From Pilasporangium apinafurcum (Eukaryota; Oomycota; Peronosporomycetes; Pythiales; Pythiaceae), in contig BCKE01000001.1 of the NCBI GenBank assembly GCA_001600495.1, forward strand, positions 919,462 to 982,390: 62,929 nucleotides of DNA. Direction: 5' to 3'. A program made the translations under genes and the position numbers. This document shows, one piece after another, positions 53,916 to 62,929 of this stretch. Position 1 is the first letter of the stretch. Each line of letters opens with the position of its first letter. Below the pieces are notes generated by a model that had not been told where the DNA came from, did no database searches, and saw nothing but the letters and a program-made list of their open reading frames with translations.

Positions 53916-54851
53916 TTAATTTTCTTCCATCAGGCTGTTAAGTACAACGTTCACGTCGCCATTCGCGTGCTCCAACAGCTCAATCAACCGCGATGACTCA
54001 ACATTTGGGAAAATGGGCTGCACAAGCGACAGTTCGTTCGACCATTTGAGTTCCGCATCCGTAAACGCTACAGGCACTGACACGGGAGTGGCAACTGGAA
54101 CTTCAGGCTCTGAGGTCACTGGTGCAGGTGGAGCTGGTGGAGCTTCAGGGGCTGGTGGAGATGGAACAGGTGAAGCTTCAGGGGCTGGTGGAGCTGGAGG
54201 TGCTTCCGGAGCTGGGGGTGCTGCCGGCTTCTCTTCACGATTAGGGATAAACTGCTTGATCTCACCCACAATTCCTTGTGCAAACGACGAGAACCCCTTG
54301 GCAACATGGTGGAGTCCGTCGGTCGTATCCTTGACAACTTGGTCGTATGGCAACTCTTGTACCGACTTCTGCGCCGCCTTGAACGATTCTCGGGTGTCGT
54401 TAGCTGCTTTCTCAAATGCTTCATTTGTAGTGGCTACTGCTCCACGCGCAGCTTGTGCCCACTGCTCACTTTTGATCTTCTCAACTGTCGTAGTAAGCGC
54501 TTGGATGAGCTGTTCGATGGAGGTCACGATCGGATCGGCTACGTTCTCTTGGAAGGCGGCCTGCGAGCGCGTGACTGCCACAAATTTTAAGCTCTTGGTT
54601 GAATCAGATCCACTTGCGGAATTGCTAAAAAACACACGGCACGCCTCAGCGTATTCCGATTCGGAGCAAACGTTCAACATGTCGCCCTCTGGGTCCGTGT
54701 ATTGGATAATAAACGACCCTGGCGCTAATTGAAATGTGCGCGCCATGAGCTGTGTGAGTTCATGCAGGGTAAACGTGTTGATGTCGACGCGCGTGCGGTG
54801 AATGTCACCGTTGTGTGCGATCTTCAGCGCGACCTGCGTAGACGATGCCAT
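53916..54851 (-). CDS. PB1 and CUE-domain protein (ubiquitin/autophagy-receptor-like)
   Basis: Single exon, 311 residues. The N-terminal PB1 domain (about 5-95) has both faces: a basic cluster in VALKIAHNGDIHRTRV and the acidic OPCA motif YTDPEGDMLNVCSESEYAEA. A helical middle (about 100-210) is followed by a Pro/Ala/Glu-rich linker, FTDAELKWSNEL, and a C-terminal CUE-like ubiquitin-binding domain (IFPNVESSRLIELLEHANGD, NVVLNSL). The domain order recalls p62/NBR1 selective autophagy receptors but lacks the ZZ zinc finger, so function in ubiquitin-dependent sorting is inferred. No signal peptide. Confidence 0.85.
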   Translation of the reverse strand: MASSTQVALKIAHNGDIHRTRVDINTFTLHELTQLMARTFQLAPGSFIIQYTDPEGDMLNVCSESEYAEACRVFFSNSASGSDSTKSLKFVAVTRSQAAFQENVADPIVTSIEQLIQALTTTVEKIKSEQWAQAARGAVATTNEAFEKAANDTRESFKAAQKSVQELPYDQVVKDTTDGLHHVAKGFSSFAQGIVGEIKQFIPNREEKPAAPPAPEAPPAPPAPEASPVPSPPAPEAPPAPPAPVTSEPEVPVATPVSVPVAFTDAELKWSNELSLVQPIFPNVESSRLIELLEHANGDVNVVLNSLMEEN

Positions 54852-57147
54852 GCTTTCTGCTCTTGTTTCTTTCTTTTGCTCTGGTTATGAAGCGCTTGCT
54901 TCTTCGCTTCTCTACCTTCGTTTTCTTGTTTTTCTTCTTTGTGGTCTTCCCAAGATAGCGAAGAAAAACTCTACTCTAAAACCTCAAATTCACCTTGAAA
55001 TTAAATATAATACATAAACCGATATTTTACATGACGCGTCTAGATGATAATTTTTCTGCTTAAATTGATACTAGGTGCAAGTCTATTTTGGGAATGGTGG
55101 TTGTTGGATTTGGGTTCCTCATGCATTCTTGAGACTCAACACTATTTAGAGTAATGTGAAGAACTCAATGCATTTGCCAAAGCCCATTACATGCAATGAG
55201 AATGAATGATCATGAATTCGCTCTCCTTCTCTGTTTAGAACGAGTGGAAGCAGGACAATGTTGTTCAGCTAGCTCCTACTCAATGAGCGACAATATCTGA
55301 CCTGCAATAGCATATTTCTTCAGATATCGACCATGGTTCATCGAAATATTAACCACAGAATGTGAAAATACGCTATGATGCGTCTTTTTTGCCTTGCAGC
55401 AAAGTCTTTGCCATTCGTACCGCCGTCGGATGTGCGTCACTTACGTTCAGACCACCCAAGTCATTGCTTCCATGAGACAAGCGATGGGTGACTTACTTTC
55501 TGTCGGAATGACAAAGAAAGATTCTCTTGATGACTGGTGTAGGCAACGTAGATGTCATCATTCCAACATCGGCCGAAAACCTTCGTCAAAGGTGAAAGAA
55601 AGAACGCGTGTTGTGTTTTCGAAGTCAAGGATGATGCCGAGATTTGGATAGAAGAGCACTTTCTACGAAGCCAAACCCCACATAGACTACATTATCCCTG
55701 CAATCCGCAGCCATCATAATGAACTGTGAAAAGATTCGAGAAGTTCCACGGGTATCACCCAGTTTGCCGGTGTTGAAAAATCCAGTCAGTAGTTGAGTAT
55801 CATCATTGTTCACTGACCGCTCTCACAACATTCGACAGTGAAGTGTGGCATGAAGGGAGATTCGAGTAGAGCTGCGAATTGCAAATAGGCACGCGCATAT
55901 ATATAGAGAGACGGGTCTTTGTTTTTCATAATTCGATTAATGGATGAAGCCACTGGTGGCAATTGCTCGATAATGTATCACTTTCCAGCGTCAGCCACCC
56001 AAATAACTGGTTGCACAAGAGACAGCGCGCGTGCTGTACACAAATGGATGTGTGTATGTGAAGAAAAGGCGGTCGCGTCTTTTCTGGGTATCGTGCTTGC
56101 GTGAGAGCGATACTAAAGGAAAGACATCATGCATGTCCTGATTTTGAAGTTAAGCACTGAACAGCGGAACAACACAAGGGGAATCTTCAGAGATACGCAC
56201 CGTGGCACTACACACATCCGTCACTTGGCATAGTATCGCGGGAGAGGCAGTGTTGTGTGTGTGTGTGTGTCTCATGTGTTGTGATCGATCAGGACTGCAT
56301 GGCGACTGGCCACTAATTTTTTGTGCTGGGTTCAACGAGATGTGTGTAGCTTCTTCTTCTCTATACGCTCTACACTTGACTGCCGTCAACGTCGGCCATC
56401 AGTTTGTGACGCATATGCTTTGGCGGCCACAATGTTGGTCCAAGTTCATCAGAATGACCCTCACTTGCCTCATGGTTCCACGAGAGCGTTGGTATCCTAG
56501 GGTCTGTCTATTGTTTGCTGCCTGTTGTCATGGTACATGCTGAGGCTATGGCCGCTCTTGCGCACCTCATCTCCTACACACATCCACCTCTAGACCATCA
56601 CCCAAACATTTCCACCAGACAGAACGTTCTTCAAGGAGAAATATGGATCCAAAACACGACATGATGTGGATGCATGTATCCAAAAAAGGTTTTCTCATTG
56701 CCATAAGAGGGTATTTTGAGGTGGATGTACATATTCAACTAACGGGCACAACCGTTGATGGCTTGTGGGTGACAGAGGTTACACCTTTTTTTGTAAAAAT
56801 GATGGTACACAGCTGGTGAAAACAAAAAACAGCCAATGCTAACGCCATAATGCTGGATATTTTACCGCTCAATATATTTTAGCCAATAATATCATTTAAA
56901 ATGTATTTTTGACCAATCATGATGTTTAGAGTGGCAATTGCGGGGCACGCGAAAGTACAGATTTTTGAACGTCATTCCTTCGCGTCCCCTGGGCTGCTGA
57001 GTGTATTTTGCGTAGCCTGTTGTGTGTAGGAATGGTTGTCCCAAGAGCAACCGACCACATATCCACCTCAACCAGCCACTCGCATTCTCAAATTTACCAC
57101 CTAGTAAAGCAAGTGAAAAAGCCAACGGCGTCTTCCCATTTTTCAAG
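54852..57147. other. Intergenic, nothing firm identified
   Basis: About 2.3 kb. Frames at 55394-55651 (+) and 55625-55813 (-) have no family I recognise. A TG-repeat lies near 56260-56272. Confidence 0.45.
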
Positions 57148-57519
57148 ATGTTGACCAGACCAGACTATCTTGTGCCTTATATCGAGAAGAAGAAAATTTC
57201 TATTGTCTGCACCTGTGGAGCCAAAGATGCTATGAGCACCGAAAAGCGTCGACAGAAACAAGTCCAACCGGTGAGCGGCAACAGCTCGCAGTCATCGAAC
57301 AAGACAGTTGAGATGATGTTACGCAAGCGTAGTCTGTGGCGTAAGTTGGTTGGGAAAGGTCCAAAGTGCATCTGCAAACCCGCCGAACTACTGCCTATTC
57401 CAGATGAATTTGTTGGACGCTCACGCGTACTCGTCGCCGGAAAGCGAGTGCCGTTTACGCGAGAGATGCAGCAAACAATTCGGAAATCGTGGAACCCACT
57501 GGACGCCATCGACGAGTAA
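57148..57519 (+). CDS. Small protein of unknown function with two CxC motifs
   Basis: 123 residues from the ATG at 57148; the frame is open further upstream to 57022, so an upstream exon is possible. Contains ISIVCTCGAKD and GPKCICKPAEL, a basic central part (KRRQKQ, LRKRSLWRKL) and the end SWNPLDAIDE. The two CxC pairs might bind metal, but I know no family. Confidence 0.5.
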   Translation: MLTRPDYLVPYIEKKKISIVCTCGAKDAMSTEKRRQKQVQPVSGNSSQSSNKTVEMMLRKRSLWRKLVGKGPKCICKPAELLPIPDEFVGRSRVLVAGKRVPFTREMQQTIRKSWNPLDAIDE

Positions 57520-57771
57520 CTGCAAGTTCGTCGATGATTTAATAGAAAGAAACGAAACAAATTGGTTCACTCATCTAGTGAGGTTCCACGTTAGGCAAGT
57601 AATATTTAGGTGTATTGTCCACACATTTCGAACAGAGCCGTAAGATGATAACTGTAAATAACAATCTCAAAACGGTGTGACTTATAGACAATTATGAATG
57701 AATGACTAGAACGAGTTAAGATGTGGTGATAATCTTGAGCCCAGAAGACCAGGTCACATCACCTCTGGTTC
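57520..57771. other. Intergenic, nothing identified
   Basis: Short gap between two small convergent genes. Confidence 0.5.
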
Positions 57772-57978
57772 TCAGCGTAGCCGCATGCGAGAGGCTTGGT
57801 GCAGGGATTCTGAGAGTAGAAGTTGACGATGCCGAACATCGCTGAACACGTTGTCTGGTGCAGATGGCTTGCAGTTATCTGCCTTCTTCTGTATATTAAG
57901 CTTGGAACTGGTTTTCAACGTCTTTTTGTGCAACTGCGACATGCCAACTGCATTTTGCTTGCTCTGTTTACTACCCAT
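57772..57978 (-). CDS. Small basic protein with N-myristoylation signal
   Basis: 68 residues starting MGSKQSKQNA, a good Gly-2/Ser-6 myristoylation context, followed by Lys-rich and Arg-rich segments. No family recognised. The start was chosen for this signal, although the frame is open up to 58173. Its reality is uncertain because it is short. Confidence 0.4.
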   Translation of the reverse strand: MGSKQSKQNAVGMSQLHKKTLKTSSKLNIQKKADNCKPSAPDNVFSDVRHRQLLLSESLHQASRMRLR

Positions 57979-58660
57979 ATTGGCGCTGAAGCAATCGATG
58001 ATGGTGCTGTTTGGAAGTTTGAGATTGCAGGCAGTAAAATTATATATGAATGGATCGAAGATGGACCTACAATGCGGAAGAACATTACATTCTTGGACTT
58101 CCATACAAAAAAATATGGAGCGCAATATTCTTCTTCTCGAGCCCGCTAGTACAAGTACACTTGAGTAAGCCACAGTGAATCCATGGAAAAATTGTGATCA
58201 CTTAAGGTAGTCGCAAGTGCAACAGCCACGTAATCTTCTTCTCTCCCAAGTCTAACTGAAATTCTCCAGAAAGGTCGTAGGGGTCGTTCCAGGTCAAACG
58301 TCATAGAAATAAGTGAGCGCCCATCACTACTTACTGTACACACCCGCAGGAAAGAAAGACAGCACGTTCCTTTTGCTTTTCGTAGGGTGTTTGCGCATTG
58401 GTGACCAAAAAGAAACACCCCATGTTGAAGCCAATCCCAACTGCAGCAATTACACAAATCACAACGTCCCGATGGCTTGGAGTGATGTGGCGTATCCTAC
58501 CAACCACACACTGTTGAAGTTCTACGGCCTTTCTGTTGAATATCTCAGAAAAAGTGCACGGTATCCCATACTGCAATTTCGCTCCTTAATGGACGCAGGC
58601 GTAAAATCCATCATTGCACACAGCACCAGTTACAGTCTTGACACTAATTATTGTAATATT
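57979..58660. other. Intergenic with unidentified frames
   Basis: A minus frame (58576-58331) includes a hydrophobic helix (DVVICVIAAVGIGFNMGCFF) and may be a membrane-protein relic. Not identifiable. Confidence 0.3.
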
Positions 58661-59064
58661 TAACCTTTTCCCCCCAAATGTACTACCGGAAGTACAGCTA
58701 TAGTATATGAAGTACATCCTCTTTTACAGTGTAAGTTAGTTTCTCCTGGATTTAATAACGAGCACTTTACTTAGCATAAAAGAGTAGATTCTGAGGATTC
58801 TTCCGCTATTTCATTTTCTGCAGGGCGACAAATAGTTCTGATGATATTGACGTATGGAGATTGTAAGGTAGGTGGGCAATTGGAAAGTGATCGTGTTTCT
58901 GGTTTTAACTACCTACTGATTATCCATTTGTAAACAGCTATGCATTTTTATTGCTGAGCATTCCTTCTACCAATTTAACTGGATGGTCTGGAGGTCTATC
59001 TTTTTTTGAACTGTTAATAGTGTTCTGACCAAATGTGCGCTTCCAGAACCTACCTTCTCACACT

Positions 59065-60458
59065 ATGCTTGCAACTCTCGTTCGCGATAGTGACTATTTT
59101 GGAAAGCACCAAGACAAGATAATCAAGAGTACTATTTCACTGCTGCTCTGTGGAAGCACCTAAACTCAGGATAGCTTATCCAACCTGATCCTCGCGTACT
59201 CCAGGTTCAAGAAGTATCCCATCTCTACTGAGGAAATTGTTTGGATGCAGGAATTATCGGATAGAGTGAGAAATGAGATCAGACCACTGCCACTTGACTT
59301 GAACAAATCACCGAAACGTCACATGCCCTTTCTCCGCACAATGTTGATAGACATACAAGTTCACGTGGATGATGGAATGAAGGGTTGCCGAGTCTGGTCT
59401 CTGCTTCCACAGAAACAGTTCAAACCCATTTTCATCAAGATCAACACCACCATCCTGAATCATCTTGCTAAGCCTTTGAGTGATCTTGTTGAGCTTTACG
59501 CCGACAAAGCTGAGTTATGGCGCACATACTTCAATATAGGTCTTGTGACCAAAGACAAGCGAAAGGAGTTTGTGCACTTCATCTCGAACGACGGTATGTC
59601 AGTTGGTGCGGTAATCTCTCGTCCAAAGCTTCCCACGAGAGAGGAAAAAGAGACATTTTCTCTTGAAGACCAGATCATCGGTTTAGACCCAGGAAGAAAG
59701 AAGATCTTCACTGCTGTTGTCTACAAAGATGAAAGCATGACTACGCTGCAAAAGCCGAAAGGAGAGAACATGAAACATGAAGTCATCCACTGGTCTAAGG
59801 GCCGTTTCTACAGAGAGTGCGGCTACCACAGGCGAACAAAGTTGACCAAAGATTGGATTGATGCTGAGCCTGACATCAAAACCTTCAATGAAAACGTTCC
59901 TTCGGTAAAGTTCCAGACCTTGTCTCCTATTTGAGACGGGTGAGATTTTGTCTCGTGTATTTGGATCGTCTTCTTGACATGTATTCATCAAGGAGGATGA
60001 AGAGGCTACGATGGTCAACCTACATCTGTCGACAACAGACGTACGAGAAGGTAGTCAAGAACCTTACAGATGGTAATAAACGAACCGTTATCGCGTATGG
60101 AAACGCAAGTTTCACAAGCTCAGCTAAAGGCAGCGTTAATGTTCCCACAACGACCCTAGAGAAGAAAGTTGGTTCCAGGTGTCGTATTGTTGATATGGAC
60201 GAGTTCAGGACAAGCAAGCTTTGTTGTGCTTGTCACAAAGAGATGAAAGGATATTTGCCTGACGAAGAAATTGTCAGTGACGATCTTTATGGTGTGTGAC
60301 GCTGCAAAAATAGTGAATGCCACTGCACATTGTGGGACCGTGACATCAACGTCGCAATCAACATTTTGAGACTATTCATCGACCAAGTGAAGGAAAAGAG
60401 AAGACTCAAGGCGTTCACGAGGAAAAAGAATGAATTGGTACTCGAAATCAAAAACTGA
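59065..60458 (+). pseudogene. Fanzor nuclease lineage A, RuvC domain nearly complete but broken
   Basis: The frame runs from about 59069 through TAA at 59161-59163 (shared with the other lineage A copy) to 59934, then a one-base shift, then 59931-60299 and on to TGA 60456-60458 past an in-frame TGA near 60297. Motifs in order: helical REC-like region, RuvC-I IIGLDPGRKKIFTAV (Asp codon 59686-59688), AYGNASFTSSAKG, MDEFRTSK (putative rearranged RuvC-II Glu, codon 60201-60203), zinc finger CCACHK...CKNSEC, RuvC-III LWDRDINVAI (Asp codon 60342-60344). It is the most complete Fanzor catalytic domain in the window but has three breaks. Confidence 0.8.
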
Positions 60459-60506
60459 GGTGATAAACGACCTCACTGCTATGATTCCGGAAATGGATGA
60501 ATGTAG

Positions 60507-60566
60507 CCTTTATTACCCCATGTATTTTTCTACCACGCGTGGTACAGAATACGTGGGAAATAAAGG
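60507..60566 (+). repeat. Terminal hairpin (3' end) of Fanzor lineage A element
   Basis: Starts CCTTTATTACCCC, centre CTACCACGCGTGGTAC, ends GGGAAATAAAGG: a 60-nt near-perfect stem, 48 nt after the stop. Identical design at 47606-47664. Confidence 0.65.
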
Positions 60567-60966
60567 TTAGTTATGAGGGTGAGACACAATCTCTAAAATA
60601 TAATATTTAGCAAATAAGGATTTTATCCACACTAAATTTTGATTTTTAAACATAGTTATAAAGTCCTAAATAAACACACATGCATGATGTACGAGAATTA
60701 GTCAGTAGTACCTAAAATTAATAATAAATGACTAATTTTGATGCTAAATTTTAGACCTTATCATTATTAGTCATACTATTATTAAATAGGGTAAAGGGTT
60801 CGATGAAACCTTGGACGAACCATAGCGAGCCATGGTTCTTCCAAAATCAACGAAAAGTTTTTAACACTTAAATCGAACAAGACAATCGGATGAGCAATAG
60901 CACCAAGAAACAGCGCACCGTTTGTCTATGAGGCGTATCGCTATCCATCGCGATCAAGAAAACCCC
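60567..60966. other. AT-rich intergenic, nothing identified
   Basis: AT-rich sequence with short repeated words (TAAATTTT, AATAATGACTAAT), no gene. Confidence 0.5.
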
Positions 60967-61143
60967 TTAGTAAGCGGTATTTGCTTCTCCAACTAGAATT
61001 GGTAGCCTTCGTTCTTTGGCATCAAAGTAGATTGGTAGATCGTATTCTCGCTTCAAATCACCTTTCATGTTGGATAGACTGTAATTAGGATCATCTCTAA
61101 GCTTTCTAAGAAAAAACGCTACCACTTCTTTCACATCAAGCAT
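60967..61143 (-). pseudogene. MULE-like transposase N-terminal relic
   Basis: 58-residue minus frame from ATG 61143 to TAA 60967. VAFFLRKLRDDPNYSLSNM and KGDLKREYDLPIYFDAKERR fit the region that follows the DNA-binding domain in MULE transposases (DLKREY/F...). The catalytic part is absent. Confidence 0.35.
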
Positions 61144-61513
61144 AGTCGATCATTTGGACTTCCTGCACATTTACGATCATCGAATAAAGGTTCTTACTTT
61201 GACCAGAATCTATCGCGAAGCTGCATGCTGTTGTCGTTCTGTCACAAAGATATTGTGATACATACTGGTCAGATAGAGAAGCACAGTCATCTATTTATTT
61301 CAAGTCTCTTGTTGTGTATTGATAATTTCTGAATGCTTACTATTGATAGTTTGGCAATAAATGCATATTTGCTAGTATTTTAGTAATTTTGGAATAAATA
61401 GATGACATTTTAATATTTTGCCCTATATTTTACGAGTATATTTTCAAAGAGATGAACCTTAGAGTGTGTCCATCAATTTGCCCCAATCAAAGCACCAACC
61501 AAATAATACGAAA
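61144..61513. other. Promoter side of the methyltransferase gene
   Basis: CCATCAATTTGCCCC at about 61470-61484 resembles an oomycete Inr with flanking AATTTG element, about 40 nt upstream of the ATG. Nothing else seen. Confidence 0.4.
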
Positions 61514-62471
61514 ATGGACGCATTGCTTGCGAGTGAGCTGTCGCCGGAGACGCTAGCGGCGCTGCAGGCACACTTACAGTCCCACCAAACAAATGAAGAC
61601 GCGCCGGTGTCCGAAGATTTTCGTCTCTCTCAATTGTGCGGTGCTATCTCTGTCTGACATTCACACTACATTCATTCGTATGAATTTTTAACCGCTTCTC
61701 TTGTGTTGTCATGCAGTTGGTACGATGACGCCACAGGCCGCACATTGGCGCATGAAGCCATCGATCATAGCAAAGAACTACGCATTGCGTTTGTGAGCAC
61801 GCCGGCCGCTTATCGTGATTTTCTCAAGATTTTGAACGAACAGAGTGATGAAACGCAGTCAACTGAGAAGAAGAAGCAGGTGTCGGGCGAGAACGTGTTT
61901 CTCTTTGAGTACGATCGGCGATTTGAGGAGAAATACGGCGAGCATTTCGTGTTCTATGACTATAATACTCCCACGGACTTGCCAGCAAAATTTCACCATT
62001 TCTTCGACTACATCCTGGTGGACCCACCATATCTGGTACTAGTAATTATGAACAATTTGCTGATCGATGTTGATTATTTTTGCTCATTGCTTGCATGATG
62101 TTGGATACAGAATCCAAATTGTATGGGTAAGTTTGCAGAGACCATGCGATGGCTGGCAAAAGATGTGGAACCAGCTTCTCCTGGCCAGAAACCGCGGATT
62201 TTGAACCCTTGCACCTTCATCACAGGTAGAGTCTTCACTGATATGTTTTCTCTCTCACTTTTACTCTGGTTGCTTAATCGCTTCTGTAAAAAAAACGACA
62301 GCACGGATGCTTCGAAAGGATATTTATCAAGACTTGGGACTCACACCCACGGAGTTTCGCCCAACGTTTGAGTCGAAGCTCTCGAATCAGTTCTTGACAT
62401 ATACCAACTACAAATCGGAGCGATTTGGCACATGCACTGAAGATTTTGGCGACTCAGATGATGAGGCATAA
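61514..62471 (+). CDS. EEF1AKMT1: eEF1A lysine methyltransferase 1 (N6AMT2/EFM5-like), four exons
   Basis: Exons 61514-61635, 61717-62035, 62111-62225 and 62302-62471 join in frame to 241 residues; introns 81, 75 and 76 nt (GT-AG, first donor GTGCGG). The order of motifs matches EEF1AKMT1: SQFWYDD (joined across intron 1), IAFVSTPAAY, FLFEYDRRFEEKYGEHFVFY, DYNTPTDLP, the catalytic DPPYL (ILVDPPYL, exon 2 end), NPNCMGKFAETM, CTFITA and the closing KLSNQFLTYTNY. The enzyme trimethylates a lysine of elongation factor 1A using SAM. Compact and typical length. A 3' acidic tail (DFGDSDDEA) is variable. Confidence 0.95.
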
Positions 62472-62821
62472 GCCATAACGCATTGCAATCAAAGAGGTAT
62501 GAGGTGGTTGGAATAGATGATGAGTGCAATGCTTGTACATGTGTAAATTGCATGTTGATGGATCAAATAGAGAAAATTGATCTTTTTTACCAACAGGAAA
62601 TGATTGTTGTTTTGAGTGTGTTTGCGACAAGAATCTCAACAATAGGCAATAGAATGAATGCTCTGAAGATGCTTGTCTATTTCTGTTTGATTTCTGTGTG
62701 TTAGCTGCCATTGACTCTACCGAAAGGATCATCAACAAAGCAAATGCAAGAGAAAAAGCCAGAACAAATGCATTTCTTCAATCAAAATTGCAGTAGTAAC
62801 CAAAATCTGCACTCTCTCCAG
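62472..62821. other. Intergenic between convergent genes
   Basis: 350 bp, no gene. It presumably holds both 3' untranslated regions. Confidence 0.45.
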
Positions 62822-62929
62822 TTAGCAAGAAGGATGTGGCGTCACGGGCACTGGCGTGACCGTTGGTGTCGATGATGATGGCGCTGGTGTAGGACCGTCA
62901 GTCACTGGACTGGAAGATGTTGGAGCTGG
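62822..62929 (-). CDS. 3' end of a secreted Pro/Thr/Ser-rich protein (partial, runs off window)
   Basis: 36 codons open to the window edge: PAPTSSSPVTDGPTPAPSSS then TPTVTPVPVTPHPSC and TAA. The tail composition and the terminal PSC match the elicitin at 50144-50680 (ending GPSC), suggesting another elicitin-like or Pro/Thr-tailed secreted protein. The N-terminal domain lies outside the window. Confidence 0.6.
   Translation of the reverse strand, partial: PAPTSSSPVTDGPTPAPSSSTPTVTPVPVTPHPSC

Larger units (their letters stand above)
58661..60566 (+). mobile_element. Fanzor-bearing element, lineage A copy 2
   Basis: About 1.9 kb. The left end is near TAACCTTTTCCCCCC (58661) with the palindrome TGTACTACCGGAAGTACA (58679-58696). 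The right end is the 60-nt hairpin 60507-60566. The interior from 59065 matches the lineage A copy at 47.6-49.2 kb. Upstream of 59065 no match to the N-terminal half of that copy was found, so this copy is 5' truncated or diverged. Confidence 0.6.

Noticed and set aside
54013-54732. Gly/Ala-rich plus-strand frame
   Set aside because: Antisense of the Pro/Ala/Glu linker in the PB1-CUE gene.

Overview
The window looks like nuclear DNA of an oomycete (Peronosporomycetes, Pythium/Phytophthora-like; genus not determinable). Evidence is a six-cysteine elicitin with a Pro/Thr tail, an N-terminal START-like plus FYVE protein, an intact Crypton tyrosine recombinase of the oomycete type, short 66-102 nt introns with GT-AG ends, and compact promoters with Inr-like CATT elements. 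No rRNA, functional tRNA, CRISPR or bacterial operon structure is visible.

Layout. 1-14.2 kb is an AT-rich, repeat-dominated block: a MULE gene split by a Tc1/mariner element, a decayed DDE gene, a tRNA-derived SINE cluster, a diverged three-copy repeat, a possible solo LTR and a transposase fragment. 14.9-47.3 kb is the gene-rich core: a cupredoxin-fold protein, a mucin-like surface protein (assembly gap in its tandem repeats), START-FYVE protein, mitochondrial helical-repeat protein, thaumatin-like surface protein, Crypton recombinase, CaMKK-like kinase, MFS transporter, NAP1, class I histone deacetylase, a Cys-containing secreted protein and an HEAT/RRM/RS RNA-binding protein. 47.5-61.2 kb is mixed: several remnants of Fanzor-type (eukaryotic TnpB/OrfB-like) nucleases flank an elicitin gene, a PB1-CUE protein and small unknown genes. 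61.5-62.9 kb carries an eEF1A lysine methyltransferase and the 3' end of another secreted Pro/Thr-rich protein.

The most unusual system is the Fanzor family. At least seven remnants belong to three lineages. They carry RuvC-I and RuvC-III motifs, a CxxC zinc finger, a conserved stem-loop lying on or just beyond the stop codon (candidate guide-RNA scaffold/right end), and hairpin termini sharing a CCTTTATT core. All copies seen are damaged, and several are internally deleted forms that keep only the N-terminal motif, the RuvC-III end and the 3' stem-loop. The second notable signal is a tRNA-derived SINE whose body carries a perfect three-unit heat-shock element.

Functionally the core genes fall into chromatin (NAP1, HDAC), RNA processing, signalling/membrane traffic (CaMKK, FYVE, PB1-CUE) and cell-surface/secreted proteins (elicitin, thaumatin-like, mucin-like). 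The last group shares similar low-complexity Pro/Thr stalks. Exon boundaries given here were derived by reading frame and splice sites only.
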